Positions 1-12,354 of a stretch of 64,000 bases of DNA are shown here, one piece after another. Numbering within the stretch: the stretch's first letter is position 1; every line of letters starts with the position of its first letter. Source of the DNA: Chaenocephalus aceratus (lineage: Eukaryota; Chordata; Actinopteri; Perciformes; Channichthyidae); NCBI GenBank assembly GCA_023974075.1, contig CM043789.1, forward strand, positions 43,449,771 through 43,513,770, in the 5' to 3' direction. The notes below the pieces were generated by a model. The model was not told the origin of the DNA. It made no database searches and saw only the letters and a list, made by a program, of their open reading frames with translations. The position numbers and the translations under genes are program-made.

Positions 1-233
1 ATCATGAGACTTCCAAATCCTAACAGACAGAGATCAGTATCACTTTGTGTTGCAAGCCAAATCCATGAAGGGGTTCTACTTGGCCCAATTTAAGTATTCA
101 CCCAGCTGTTTTGATTTCTTAAAAAAAAAAATTCCAGTCTAGTTTCCTTCGAGTTCAGTCTAAGCTACGAATTGTTTCTCATAAACATTCTCAGTGCTGT
201 CCCAAATGTTTTAAACCTTGTGCAGACAAGCTG

Positions 234-263
234 CTCACACACACCCCCACCCACCCACACACA

Positions 264-344
<81 letters not shown>

Positions 345-357
345 TCACACACACACA
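234..357. repeat. (CA)n microsatellite
   Basis: About 120 bases of AC dinucleotides with a few CCC interruptions at the left edge. The histidine/threonine reading frame across it is not a gene. Confidence 0.97.
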
Positions 358-1676
358 TTTTGGATGAGTATTCGCCTTATCCACTTTGTAAATTGTTGCC
401 TTCTTTAGAGTTATTAGTAATTCAAGATAGAATAGCTAAAACTTTGACTTGATGATGTTGTTCACAACATTAGACCTGTCCTCTAATCTCTATAAGATGC
501 GTGTGCATGTTTGGGTATTTTAACACTCCTGTAATGTACCTAATCTGGTTATCCTTTTCATTACAGAGCTGGGAAAATGGTGTATTGCTTAGATTCTGAT
601 CCGTGCAAGTCCAATTTTAACTGACTTTAGTTCTAATGTTAATGTTAATTTGATTTCAACCCATAGGTAATTATTTAAATTAACTCAACATTTCACATGA
701 TGATGGATTAGTTTTCCAAATTGTTCCCACTAATTTGTTTTACAATTAGGCCGAAGGTAAAGAGAGAAATGTATGACCTTGTGTCCCTTTTTGTTGGTAC
801 GTGGTTCCATTTTGTCTATGGCCTTGGACGGCTTCACTAAGAGTCACCCAGTTCTACCCTGCTACAGTCCGGCTGAGTGCAGTCACAGAGATGCTATGGC
901 TGCTCTACATGACATTAATGGTCTGGTCCGAGAATGGACACCATGTCCTGCTCCCAGAGAGAATGACGCTCCTCAAATTGAACATTACAGCCGTTGATAC
1001 TATCTCACGTGGGTCTGCTCCCCCCCATCGAGCCATGAACTGAAAGCTTGACATCTGCTCTGAACACTTGGAAGCCTCCCTGTCACACCAGCACCAACCC
1101 TTGGGTCAGTCAGATGAGACTAACGGCTTCACTTAGGGCATTTGGGTCAGAAATATGACTCTCGTTACCATAGAGTGGTTTGTTTGTTTTTTTAAGGCTA
1201 TTCATACTGCTCTGCACAGGATGCCTGTATGTTGGCAAGCTGTTAAAAGCCCCTACTATTTTAGGTATAGGCCTAATGTCAGGGGCCTCTTACTGTCTAA
1301 TTCTGCATGTATTCACATTATATGGACCATGTTTCCACCTGGTAAAACTAGAGGCTGCACGAGACTCAGGCTACAATACAACCATTCTGTTCTGCTCTAA
1401 TGATTCAATTGATAGATTCTACATCAAAACAGTTTGTTTTTATTGTTTCCAATGATAACGTCATGCGTCAGGAATGCAAACCTGTTTTCAAATGTAAGGT
1501 TTTGAATTTGTTTGACATTTCTCAGTAATGACACCCTCAGACGCCCACTATCATTCATGCTATGCCTTCAGTGGTAACTCAGATGTTAATCGGCTATGCT
1601 TTGTTTTTTCAACAAAGGTATGCATTTCCTGCTTAATATATGTTTCTCACAATTGTTTTTTGTAAGCTGTGCACAG
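358..1676. other. no gene recognised
   Basis: Mostly AT-rich single-copy-looking DNA. A somewhat GC-richer block at 770-1045 has two short overlapping open frames without family features. I see no exon, RNA gene or element ends here. Confidence 0.5.
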
Positions 1677-2102
1677 GTGATACTGAGTCTTCTCGGGTTA
1701 TGGATTATGGACTATACCATGCTTACATAGACTCATATGTTTTATTTCATATCTAACATAAATTAGAGAAGAAAGAGATGGGAAAGTGAGAAGAGAAAGA
1801 GATGGGTAAGTGAGAGAAGAAAGAGATGGGGAAGTGAGAAGAGAAAGAGATGGGGAAGTGAGAGAAGAAAGAGATGGGGAAGTGAGAAGAGAAAGAGATG
1901 GGGAAGTGAGGACAGAGGGAGATGAGGATGAGAGATAGATGAGGAAGAGAGAGGGATGAGGAAGAGAGAATAGAGAGAGATGAGGAAGAGAGGGATAGGA
2001 AAGAGAGAAGAGATATTTGCGAGTTGCATACTGATACTGAGTCTTCTCGATTAATAGCTTAGAGACGATACCATGTTTAAATAGACTCCTATGTTGTTAT
2101 TA
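1677..2102. repeat. purine-rich minisatellite flanked by a direct duplication
   Basis: At 1765-2018 a G/A-rich array of about 24-base variants (core agagatggggaagtgag) runs for roughly 250 bases. It is flanked by two diverged copies of the same 70-base sequence (1677-1750 and 2031-2102, both containing gatactgagtcttctcg and an ataccatg...atagactc block). The direct flanks suggest the array grew inside a duplicated segment. Confidence 0.75.
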
Positions 2103-4508
2103 CATATGTGACATATGTAAGAAAAGGGAGGGGAGAGTCAATTATATTGAGTAATTGATTTCATATTGGAACATTTATTTCAAATGTATTTCTGATAAAC
2201 TAATCTTTTATCAAACGGTAAATGGTGAATTAATATAACATTTAGAATCATTGAGAAGGGGTTATATCCACAGGGACGAGCTCACCTTTAACTTAAAATA
2301 ACATTTCTCTGTTATGGACTGATGAGTATATGATTCTTGCATGTTAAATGACTAACACAAACCTTACATTTATGCATGTGCATGTGTCAGGAAGGCTCCC
2401 AAATAATTCTGAGGAGCCTATTGTTAACCCAATAACTAGGACAGCTCTGAAGGCCAAGGGTCAGAGAGAGAGGATCACACTCTCCGGCTGCAGAGAGCAC
2501 CCCCAGCCACGGCCAAGGAGGCACGAGGTCGTTCGAGATGAGAGGATTCTAATCTTCAACTTTCTGAGAAGATGGGATGCTTCTTCATCTTTCTGCTCGG
2601 TGGGCTCAAACAGACAACCCTGCAGGACGAGCGAGGGCTTCAGAGGCGTCATACAAGGTTCCATGTTTCTTGGAGGATCAGATGTCTTCCTAACCTCTCC
2701 CATCACGGGGGGGGGGGGCACATCTGGATGTGCCACTTGGAATAGGCAGTTGCACTGCTCTCAAGCAGATAGCAGAAGGAATGCAGGAAGATGAGCCTCC
2801 ATTTCACTGGGGGGATCAACTACAGTGCTCACTGAATGAGCCACACAAAAGCAGAGTAATTGGGGGGGTTGAAATATGGCGCTCTGATGAAGAAGAGTTT
2901 TGAGTCAATCAGCACCTCAGTGCTAATCTATACAGTATCAGGATGCCTTTACACACCAGACACTCAGTGTCATAAAGAGAGGAGGAGAACGAGTCAAGAG
3001 GACATGTTCTTCCAGCTCTTGTACAAAAATAACATTTTAATTGAATGACCAAATGTTTAAAGATGTACAATTAATGATTGTTTTTGTATTTCCGATGACC
3101 AGACATGTGTTAAATAGTGGTGATACATATATTTTGTCAGATCAGATTACACTTTCACACTAAACAAAATAAATTAATTGATATTTTCAGATTATAAGGT
3201 ATTGAATAATAAGATATTTCTAATATTATAACAGATCATTTTACTATCCTTTATTGTCCAGCAATCAGGCTTAACAACACTACTCTTCAACGTATTACCT
3301 ATGCACAGACAGACCAAAAATGATGGTTCAAGTTTTAAACGTTTAAACCTTCCTTTCCAGGTTTTTACAAAAGTCTTTGAATATTTGCCTAATGTTTCCT
3401 TTTCAGATTGTTAAACATTTTGAGAATTGTTTAATTTTCCCTTCAGATTTTGAAATGACATAATGATTGATAGTTGAAGTAATGTAATGATGTTATCATG
3501 CCATAGTCTTTTGATTTAATATGTAATGAAGTAAACGTAAAGTAATCCTAAATTGAAGACACTGCAACTTTGCAGATTACAGATTGATCAAATCACAACT
3601 GTGAAGTGTATACCTTAACTGGATCTCTTATGGTCCTACGTTTTAAATGCATTTGACTGGTGATTGCCTTGAAGTAAATCTTTAAACTGCAAGCTGGTTT
3701 TGATTTTATAATTTGAAAAGTGAGATCAACTAATGGTTAATTGTTAAAACATATTATTTTGAAAATGATGTTTTTGCTATTATGCATCTGTGTTTTATGT
3801 GTGTTCATTATTGTGCTTTTGACAACAGATGATCCAAACATTGATGAGAGATGATTTTCTATTGTGATTGTCTGTATCAATCATTGTGGTTGAATGTTTC
3901 AATCTTATTCTACTCTGATGTAATTGATGTTGTGTAAGACCACACTCAAATTTGAAGACGCCTATTGATTTAAGTATTGACGAAATTATTATTAGACTAA
4001 GGTTTTCAGGTTATCAAAGATGATAAAAAGAGAGGAACTGTGAGGGAATAATTTTGTCTTTGTTCCTAGATATTTAACCTTGTTGATGTTAATAACCAAC
4101 CAATATTCTGTTATCTCCTTTAAGGAATGTGCTCCAGCACTTAAGTGTCAGTTTTATGGCCTGATAGGGGGGTTTACGACTGTGAGAATGCTGGCTTCTA
4201 AACACCACTGACAAGTGATTGAGTATTTGTAGTTGGGGGATATCTCCTGTGGCTCCACAGATGTGTACGCCTCCCCCAATATGCTGATTAACTCTCTGTA
4301 AACTAGTTAAAATGTCTATCGAGAGAGAGAGGCTGTGGAGAATTGACATGACAACACACCCGTGCAGTCAGAACCTTTTGCTGCTGTGACTTGTGATATG
4401 AATTCTCCGGCCGTTGACTTGTAATAAACTACCAGTGTTTGACATCAAAGCTCCAACTCTACTCGTGTCTCTCTGAGTCCTGACTCTCCATTGCTGCAGA
4501 GGTTTCCC
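2103..4508. other. no gene recognised
   Basis: AT-rich DNA. A GC-richer patch at 2390-2790 carries a 148-codon open frame without recognisable domains. 3050-4080 is plain AT-rich sequence. No splice-bounded exon or transposon ends were identified. Confidence 0.45.
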
Positions 4509-4672
4509 TTACACATGTTACTTGTTAGATGCTTTTATCCAAGGCGACTTACATACTCAATACTGTGGACAATCCCCACAGGAGCAATTTGGACATGCTG
4601 ACTGCAGTGGGGTTTGAACCTGTGACCCCCTGATCCCAACACCACCTCACTAACCCACTGCGCCACACGCCT
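4509..4672 (-). mobile_element. tRNA-derived SINE fragment
   Basis: Reverse-oriented: the right part contains a B-box-like gggtttgaacc complement and the left part ends in the widespread fish SINE/LINE tail (gcttttatccaaggcgact, complement of the TCGCTTTGGATAAAAGC tail). The same tail appears in plus orientation near 18340. Confidence 0.6.
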
Positions 4673-5370
4673 CCCAAATATCTGGAACAAACTCCCAGAA
4701 ACCTGCAGGTCCGCTGCAACTCTGACTACTTTTAAATCCAGGCGGAAGACTTTCTTTTTGCCGCTGCTTTTAATTGAACTATTCATATCTTACACTGCAC
4801 TGTAACTTTTGTTCATTGGTCACCGGCTTGGTCTTTAATATCAGGATACAGGTATTTATTATCCTCTCAAGAATGGAAGTAGTCATCACACACAGGGCTG
4901 CGTGGGACAAATAGTACCCAGAACAGTGTCCTTCAGATGCTTATAGAGAGGGAGTTACAGTCAACAAGATGGAAGAATACTGGTTCAAAGCAGTATTCTG
5001 ACATTAGTTCAGATTAGCTAAGGCCTGTGTAATCAATAAACATGACAGTCATATGCCTATCTCCATAGAGGCTGAATCATCTTGCCAATCTTAGGATCAT
5101 AGCTATCATAACTTCAACACAGTGTCTCATGAGCGTCATCCATGTAGTCATACATCCGGCTACGTACACAGCTACGTAGGGCCTCTGTTATCATGTGCTA
5201 CTCTGATATAGAAGGAACATTCATGTACCTGTGTTGTTCATGTTTTATTATCTTTGCTTTTTAATGTTTCTAATGTGTGTCATGCTCTTAATGTCTTTCA
5301 TTGTTGCAAAGCACTTTGAATTTCCTTGTGTTGAAAAGTGTTATATAAATAAACTTGCCTTGCCTTGATT
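4673..5370 (+). mobile_element. L2-like LINE 3' fragment
   Basis: Plus strand reads IWNKLPETCRSAATLTTFKS, the C-terminal end of an L2/Rex-type reverse transcriptase. About 0.5 kb of 3' UTR follows, ending ttgaaaagtgttatataaat and a (CTTGC)n tail at 5355-5369. The tail abuts the stop codon of the odorant receptor on the opposite strand. Confidence 0.75.
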
Positions 5371-5372
5371 CT

Positions 5373-6191
5373 CTAATAATCCTCGCTGCAGGCCATGGTT
5401 TGATGCTTGCTTTTTGTAACTGAACACATCTGATACTTTTTCAAATGCTGCCTAAACGTTGTATCTCGCAGCCCGTACACGATGGGACTGACAAACCTGG
5501 GGAGGATCTGCACGATGATATAACTCATGAAGAGAGCATGTGTAAAGTGTTGAGGGAACCAGTTATACAGAGCCTTGTTTATCGTATGTGAGACGTACGT
5601 TAGCATACACAACAGCAGCTGAAAGCTATGGAGCAGGATTGTATGTTTGGCTTTCTTTGCATCTCCGTTACCCGATTTAGCCGATTTAGCTGATTTAGCA
5701 GCTAGAAAGATCTTAAAGTAAGTGAAAAGGAGAGTGAGCCAGACAAAGATTAGGTATATTATGTAGGAAACATCCCGCTTTTCAAGGATCACAGGGTGTC
5801 GGAACAGGTTGTCCTTACTACATACAATGGTGGAGTAAAACAGCTCTATGGGCTCTGTAGCCAGAATAATAAACACATCTGGCATCGTTACGACTGCACT
5901 CAAAGTCCACATCCAACCAATCAGAATATAAATCCTTTGAATGGTGCATAGCTTAGCGTGCCTCAGAGGTAAACAGATAGCGATGAAGCACTCCACCGCC
6001 ATCACGGCCAGGTTTATCGGGGTGTTGAGTGTGGTGAAGACAGAGCAGAGGATGATGAAGCAGCATAAAGACACATTGATTTTGTAGAAGACGTAGCTGA
6101 AGACAAACAGGCTGATGGTGGAGGTCAGCTGGATCATGTCGTTCACCACCAGGTGGATGAAGAGGGTGTAGCGGGGGTTGATGTAGAATAT
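5373..6191 (-). CDS. odorant receptor 131-2-like, exon 2 (main exon)
   Basis: Seven-transmembrane chemosensory GPCR of the teleost OR131-2-like group. A cccgcag acceptor at 6192-6194 opens exon 2 with IFYINPRYTLFIHLVVNDMI. The exon encodes 272 residues covering TM2-TM7. Landmarks are MAVECFIAICLPLRH (the MAYDRYVAIC-type end of TM3), a long TM5-TM6 loop with AKSAKSAKSGNGDAKKAK, and SPIVYGLRD in place of NPxxY in TM7. Together with exon 1 (53 codons) the protein is 325 aa, normal for the family, with no frame damage. The stop codon (5375-5373) lies about 3 bases from the tail of an oppositely oriented LINE. Confidence 0.9.
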   Translation of the reverse strand: MFYINPRYTLFIHLVVNDMIQLTSTISLFVFSYVFYKINVSLCCFIILCSVFTTLNTPINLAVMAVECFIAICLPLRHAKLCTIQRIYILIGWMWTLSAVVTMPDVFIILATEPIELFYSTIVCSKDNLFRHPVILEKRDVSYIIYLIFVWLTLLFTYFKIFLAAKSAKSAKSGNGDAKKAKHTILLHSFQLLLCMLTYVSHTINKALYNWFPQHFTHALFMSYIIVQILPRFVSPIVYGLRDTTFRQHLKKYQMCSVTKSKHQTMACSEDY

Positions 6192-6810
6192 CTGCGGGAA
6201 AAGAGATTTCAGCAGACTTGTTTCTGTCCTGCAGTGATGAAGGTAGATGAAATACTGTGTAAATGTTACTTTAATTCACCTATAATGAAAGTGAACAAAT
6301 CAAAGTAAGTGCATTTGTAGTTTTGGTCAAAATTACTTTGCAATTGTGAGACAAATGTAATAACAAAGACATAAGAAATGACAGTAAAGTTTGCTTCAAT
6401 ACCTTTTGTTAGAAACACTAAAATCTCATTAGAAAGTCTGTGTGGAAATTGTTGAAGATGAATAGTCGGTTTGTCGTACAGTATATACAATGAAGGCAAT
6501 CTTTTTTAAAAAGGATAAATAATGAAGCCGACAAATGTACATATACTTACATTTTAATTTGAATAAATGAATTTAAAACATTTCAAAAACATTAATTAAA
6601 ATGTTAATGTTGTTGTGTACAGGAGAGGATTAGGGCCAAATGACACGTATTATTTAATGAATGCAGTATGTGTTTAAAGCCAACAGAGGCAGTAATAATG
6701 AATATGATAGAAAACACATTATAATACAGCAATAAAGCTCAGACATAAGAATGCAATCAATGGATATCATATTGTTCTGCATGCATATGGTATAGTGTAT
6801 AATGAATGCA

Positions 6811-6920
6811 GTATAAGATAAGATAAGATAGGACATTATTTATCCAGAAGGAAATTGTTGTGCCAGAGTAACAACAATACAATAAACACAGCAGCATAAT
6901 AGTACAAATGTACACTAACA
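6811..6920 (-). mobile_element. LINE 3'-tail fragment
   Basis: (AGATA)n followed by ggacattatttatccagaag, the reverse-oriented tail of a common fish LINE. It lies in the intron of the first odorant receptor. A second copy of this sort of tail is at 41037-41150. Confidence 0.45.
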
Positions 6921-7229
6921 CTGCAGTAAAAAGAGCATTTAAATAACTACAGGAAACACAGACGGTCACATAATTAATGTAAATATCACCAGTATTTTAG
7001 TAGTGCTAAAATAAAACGTAGTGGCAGATACAGTAATTGCATGTTATCATAGAATATTATTAACAATAATAATATTGCAATGATATAGCAGCGAGTGTAT
7101 TTTATTGAGTGTATGTATATATATATAAAAACAAGCAAACAGAGGTTAGAATAATAATCAATATGATAGAAAACACAAACATAATAATAGATATTCCTTG
7201 CAATATTTCTATTCTCATTGATTTACTTG

Positions 7230-7345
7230 CACTATTTTAACTATTTCTATCAGTGTTATTGTGTTGCGCTGTTGGAGGAGCTAAGATTGTAATTGATATT
7301 TCTACACTGTAGCTATGAACACATGACAATAAAAGCCTTACATCT
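7230..7345 (+). mobile_element. LINE 3'-tail fragment
   Basis: Contains gctgttggaggagc...gacaataaaagcct, the typical end of a fish non-LTR element. A related copy is at 58230-58340 (gttggaggagcc...gacaataaagctttgaatc). It sits just downstream of odorant receptor exon 1. Confidence 0.4.
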
Positions 7346-7368
7346 TTAAATATGTAGATAACTCGTAC

Positions 7369-7527
7369 CTGGTGTTTCCTGAAGGTGTGTATCAGAGTAC
7401 CGTTGATGTAGTTGATGATGAGGCCCAGAGCCACGACAATCACATTTTTAGCCACAGCCGTACTGAAGGAGTCTCGATTTCTCCCAACAATCGACACATT
7501 AAGAAAGCCAAGAGACGAGGAATTCAT
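7369..7527 (-). CDS. odorant receptor 131-2-like, exon 1
   Basis: 159 bases = 53 codons, from MNSSSLGFLNVSIVG to TLIHTFRKHQ, then a gtacga donor. It supplies the extracellular N-terminus (N-glycosylation sequons NSS and NVS) and TM1 (AVAKNVIVVALGLII). It joins exon 2 at 6191 in phase 0 across a 1.18 kb intron. The start was chosen because the next upstream codons leave the family pattern and this Met gives the usual short N-terminus. Confidence 0.82.
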
Positions 7528-7569
7528 TTTGAGGATCCTGTGCCAAAAGTGAACAATTCAAACTAACAC

Positions 7570-8439
7570 AGGGGTTTCATAAGTAGGGCATTTGTAGAAA
7601 ATGAAAATGACTTTGCACAGTGAGAAAAATGTAACAACAAAGACATACAAAATGACAGTCAATTCAAACATGTAATGGTATTTAATTGAATCTATAACTT
7701 CAACTAATAATCATAATCATCACATTATTAAGTAGAGCTTTTGTTACATTTGAGCAGACTTGACTGAAGATAGAACATGTTTTCTTATGTTTATGCAAAT
7801 GTAAAGTTCAATGCTTTATTGGGCCTACTTCTTTTTTTTTACCAACAGCAACTACTTGGTTATGCGCAGAGAATAAAGTGAATCTACAATCAATCAACAG
7901 ATCCTTTATTCTTTTTCATAAGAAACACATTTGCACGGGTCTTAAATATTTCACAAGGTTAATGACATATTTCATATCAATACTAGGTCACATATGAAGA
8001 ATAGTAGATAAGACATTAAGCATTCGATCACTTAGGAGAAAGTTAAAGGTTTTACTAAATGCAACATAAGATGAATAAAGAGTTATAAATATATGGATTA
8101 CAAACAATATAGCATTTCGTTTTTTAGATGAGCTATTATTTTATTTTAAAAGGCACATTAACAGTTTTCTTTCAATTTTATTTTTGTAGAAGAAGCCATG
8201 AGCCGGACTATAATATGTTAATACAGTTCAAAAGGATTGCAGTTCAATAAACAGTGTGAGAGCATTAATGACCTCCTTACCTCAGCTTGTAACTCCTCCT
8301 CGATCAGAAATGAAGGAGCCTGAGATCTGTTTCATCGTTTTATATAGAGCAAGATGATCATAGACAGATTATTGGACCACGAGCTGCCGGTCAGAACAAG
8401 GAGAACACCCTCTTACATCAGTTAAGGTTAACTCTAGTT
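7570..8439. other. upstream region of the first odorant receptor, no gene seen
   Basis: AT-rich sequence 5' of the start codon at 7527. No clear TATA or initiator can be singled out and no repeat ends are obvious. It probably contains the receptor promoter. Confidence 0.35.
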
Positions 8440-9318
8440 GTATGGAAAGAGTAGAGGTACTGATTCAACTTTTTACATAAGTAAAAGTACAAAACTACAG
8501 TCTCTGAAATGTACTCACAGTAAGAAGTAACGTTTAAACTGGCTGTTTGTGTGCAAAGCTAACTGAACCTTACATTATATCAACATAATATAATATCAAT
8601 ATAAGTGAAAAGGAGCTTCATTTAAACTTTTTTTTTTTTCTTTTTTTTTTTTCATTACTAACAACTAAAACAAAGTACCTGTATTTGCTGTCGCCAACAT
8701 TGTAGATGGGTTACCTTGCCGTAATGTAGGCCTAAACAAATCAAACAAAAATGATTATAGTGCATTCGCCACGAATCATTTTTCTGCGCCCACAACTTCA
8801 AACATCTCCCGTAGTAAGGCCATGGATGCGCGATGTCTTAATGGTGGTCTGATGAATCTCCTCCGTCGATGTTATCTTCATTTTCAGTCCTTTCGCTGAC
8901 TGTACTAGCGTTACTCTTTGACATTATGCTGTTAGACCTTTCTCCCGTCTCTGCCAAGCTGTTTCGTCACACGTCTTTTACGTCTTTTACGTTGCTTACG
9001 TCTGTCTTGCATGATCTGCACGCCATGGCTCGTCTTCTCTACGTGTTATTGTCACATCCATTTAGTTTTAAATCAGTCTTGATGCCCGCAATGATGCAAA
9101 ATACAAATAATTGATAATTCACCTCACATGCATTAAAACTAAAGTAATGAGCCTGTTTGGAAAATGTAAGAAGTAGAAAGTACAGATATTTGTGTTAAAA
9201 TTTAGGGAGTAAAAGTAAAAAGTCGTCAGAAAAATAAATACTTCAGTAAAGTACAGATACCGGAAAAATCTACTTACAGTAATGAAGTAGAAATACTTCA
9301 TTACCTCCCACCTCTGGT
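8440..9318. mobile_element. degenerate DNA element rich in AAGTAAAAGTAC motifs
   Basis: Left part has acataagtaaaagtacaaaac and the right end reads cattacctcccacctctgg, the usual terminus of a widespread fish hAT-type MITE (CAGAGGTGGG...). The interior matches the element at 11286-12258 (agaagtagaaagtacag, aaagtaaaaagtcgtcag). Target duplications were not resolved. Confidence 0.5.
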
Positions 9319-9900
9319 GATTTGATACCAAAACATGAAACATACATACGTTTAAACGATGACCAAAACAGGAAAGATTTGCAATTTTAAAGGGGGGTTT
9401 TAGTGCATGTAAATGGTTTGCAAAGGTTAACATCCCTAGGCTAAAATTGTGTTTCCGTATCTCTATTTTAAGTATATTATTAACTATACACTTCATCACG
9501 AAGGACACTATCGGATGGTTCTACACCCTGATGAGTTTAAAGAATGTTTTTTTATTTGACTGAATAAGATAATACTCATACATGCTTTAGAAAAAAATGT
9601 ACATTGTGAAACACCGTAAACATTCGGTCATAAGATTTTGGAAGCAAGGATTGACAAAAAGTAATCAAGGTCAGTGTAATCAATTTAAAGAATAGCTCCA
9701 ACAAGCAGGAACAAATGCAATATCAGAGTTTCCCAACTACATAAGAACAAACTTTTTAGTCGGATAAGTACGGCTCAATCTCAGTAAATGATGGTGTTTA
9801 TTTATTTACCATTAAAGGGACAATAATTATGTTGCAAGGAAGCTTGGAGTTGTGCAAACTTTCTTCTTCCTTTGTTGGAAAGAGAAGGTTTTCTGCCGAC

Positions 9901-10653
9901 TCAACAAGACAAATGCTTCTTGAGGTACTTTCTGAAAGTATTGTCCCGTATCCCGTAGATGATCGGACTGATCGATCGTGGCAGGACCTGAATAAGAATA
10001 TAAAGAGCAAAGAGGATGTCTGTGGAGTTCTGAGGAAACCGTTGCATCAGAACATCTCGAAGCTGCGGGGCTACATATGTTAGCATGCAGAGAAGCAGCT
10101 GAAACCCATGAAGCAGGACTGTCTTTCTGGCTTTTTTAGCGTCTTCGCTAGCTGTTTGTGCAGTGGAGAGAATTCGGAAGTAAGCGTAAAAGACAGTAGT
10201 CCAAACTGTAACAAGCAACAATATATATGTGATATATCTTTTCTCCAAGATGATGGGATTTGCAAAAACATTTTCCCTGAGGCAGAAAACCTTTGAATGA
10301 AAGAAGTCCAATGGCACTGTGGCCAAAGTGATGAAGAGGTCAGGGAGACAAGACAACATGGTGGTCGTCCACATCAAACCAATCAGAATCAGAGTTCTCT
10401 TGATGGTACAGATCTGAACGTGGCGTAGTGGGAAACAAATGGCGATGAAGCATTCCAGCGCCATGCAGGCCAGATTCAGAGGCGTGTTAAAATCGGTGAA
10501 AATAGCAAACATGAGGATAATGGAACAGATGGAGACATTGATCCTGTGGATGGTGTAGCTGATAACGAAAAGCAGGAGGGTCAACGTGATCTGGATCATA
10601 TCGTTGACCACCAAGTGAAAAAAAAGGATATATCGTGGAGTCATGTAGAAGAT
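9901..10653 (-). CDS. second odorant receptor 131-2-like, exon 2
   Basis: Paralogue of the receptor at 5.4-7.5 kb. A cattcaacccag acceptor opens with IFYMTPRYILFFHLVVNDMI, and the exon stays open for 250 residues. Same landmarks: MALECFIAICFPLRH at the end of TM3, SEDAKKARKTVLLHGFQ entering TM6, SPIIYGIRD in TM7, ending FRKYLKKHLSC. The C-terminal tail is shorter than in the neighbour. The exon is undamaged, but the only upstream exon-1 candidate on this strand (14635-14485) is frameshifted, so the locus may be a pseudogene. Confidence 0.87.
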   Translation of the reverse strand: MFYMTPRYILFFHLVVNDMIQITLTLLLFVISYTIHRINVSICSIILMFAIFTDFNTPLNLACMALECFIAICFPLRHVQICTIKRTLILIGLMWTTTMLSCLPDLFITLATVPLDFFHSKVFCLRENVFANPIILEKRYITYILLLVTVWTTVFYAYFRILSTAQTASEDAKKARKTVLLHGFQLLLCMLTYVAPQLRDVLMQRFPQNSTDILFALYILIQVLPRSISPIIYGIRDNTFRKYLKKHLSC

Positions 10654-10717
10654 CTGGGTTGAATGAAAGGAGAGGAAACATTTAACATCATTAATGACAT
10701 GTGATCTAGTTTATAAC

Positions 10718-11279
10718 TGTCACGATTCTTGTGTTGTGTCACGTTTTTAGTTTTGTGTGTCTGGTAGTGGGTGTTTTTCTGTTCTCCTTGTCATGTTTTC
10801 CTCCCTGTGTATTGTCTGGTCTTTCTCCCCGTGTTTTCCTGTCTGTCGTTAGTTTCCCTGGTGTGTCTAATTTCCTGATTGTTTTCACCTGTCATCCCTT
10901 ATGTGTCTCCTGTGCTCATCGGCGTCAGCCCCGCCCCTGATTGTTCCCACCTGTGTCTTATTGTCCTGTGTTTAAATTGCCCTGTCTCCCAGTGTTCAGT
11001 GTCAGTTCGTTTTTGTCTATTGCCATGGTTAGATCTTTGCTCTTGTCTCTTGCCACAGTCTCTATGCTCTCTTTGAGCTATTGTAAAGTTTTGTTTCTCA
11101 CCACGTGAGCGATTTTCATTTTGTTCTTATTTTTGTCATCTCAGCTAGAGATTCAATAGTGACTTTTTTTGTTCCTCTTGCCTGTTTTTTAGAATAATAA
11201 AGTATCTTACCAATACTTTACCTCTGTCTCCCGGGTCATGCAATTCGGTCCTACCTCCTAAGTACCTGAGTTCTTAACA
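10718..11279. mobile_element. solo LTR with perfect 5-bp target duplication
   Basis: Begins TGTCACGATTC and ends TTCTTAACA (TG...CA ends), 562 bp, with an AATAAA-containing 3' half. Flanked exactly by ATAAC at 10713-10717 and 11280-11284. No internal retroelement genes, so this is the product of LTR-LTR recombination, probably of a Ty3-like element. It lies in the 3.8 kb interval between the second odorant receptor's exons. Confidence 0.88.
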
Positions 11280-11285
11280 ATAACC

Positions 11286-12258
11286 AGAGATGGCAAAAGT
11301 ACACACAACCTTTACTCAAGTAGAAGTACAGATACTCGTGTTTAAAAATACTCTGGTAAAAGTAAAAGTTCTGACTAAACTTCTTTACTCAAGTGAAAGT
11401 AAAGAGGGCTTTGAAATGTACTTCAGTAAAAAGTACCCATAACTACCAGCTGTTTTAAAGAGTACCTGACCTCCCTTTATATTAATAGAACAATAATGTC
11501 ATTGTTAGCCAATGAATGTTTCCATGCTGAACAACGGCAACATGACAACGTTTCCATTGGTCCCTCTTCTTTAGAGAAGACCAGGAAGTGATGGATACAC
11601 GGATCGTGTTCCAACCAATAGGCACGCAATGACTCTAAAGAATAATGATCACGCACCAAACACACATTCAGACTAAAGGAACCAGCTGTTTGGGAAATGA
11701 GAGAAGTAGAAAGTACAGGTATTTGGGTTCAACATGTAAGAAGTAGAAAGTACAGGTATTTGGGTTCAACATGTAAGAAGTAGAAAGTACAGGTATTTGT
11801 GTTCAATTTGTAAGAAAGTAGAAAGTATAGGTATTTGTGTTCAACATGCAAGAAGTAGAAAGTACAGGTATTTGTGTTCAACATGTAAGAAGTAGAAAGT
11901 ACAGGTATTTGTGTTCAACATGAGAGAAGTAGAAAGTACAGGTATTTGTGTTCAACATGTAAGAAGTAGAAAGTACAGGTATTTGAGTTCAACATGTAAG
12001 AAGTAGAAAGTACAGGTATTTGGGTTCAACATGTGAGAAGTAGAAAGTACAGGTATTTGTGTTCAACATGTAAGAAGTAGAAAGTACAGGTATTTGGGTT
12101 CAACATGTAAGAAGTAGAAAGTACAGATATTTGGGTTCAACATGTAAGAAGTAGAAAGTACAGGTATTTGGGTTCAAAATGTAAGAAGTCAAAGTAAAAA
12201 GTTGTCAGAAAAATAAGTAGTGGAGTAAAGTACTGATACCAGAAAAATGTACTTAGAT
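11286..12258. mobile_element. MITE carrying a 37-bp minisatellite
   Basis: Starts cagagatggcaaaagtac and ends ggagtaaagtactgatacc...gtacttagatc. Its core (11704-12190) is a tandem array of about 13 units of 37 bp (agaaagtacaggtatttg... then ttcaacatgtaagaagt). A single-unit relative lies at 9160-9190, so the array expanded from a normal element segment. Confidence 0.7.
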
Positions 12259-12354
12259 CTTCCAAGATGTTCAGATGACTTCAATGTTTATGCATGTATT
12301 TACAACTTTATCAACATACAATTCACCTAATCATGATATGATATCCAAGTACAG

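Noticed and set aside
2348..2794. 148-codon open frame
   Set aside because: Moderately GC-rich but no domain, splice sites or codon pattern that I recognise; an overlapping frame on the other strand is also open.
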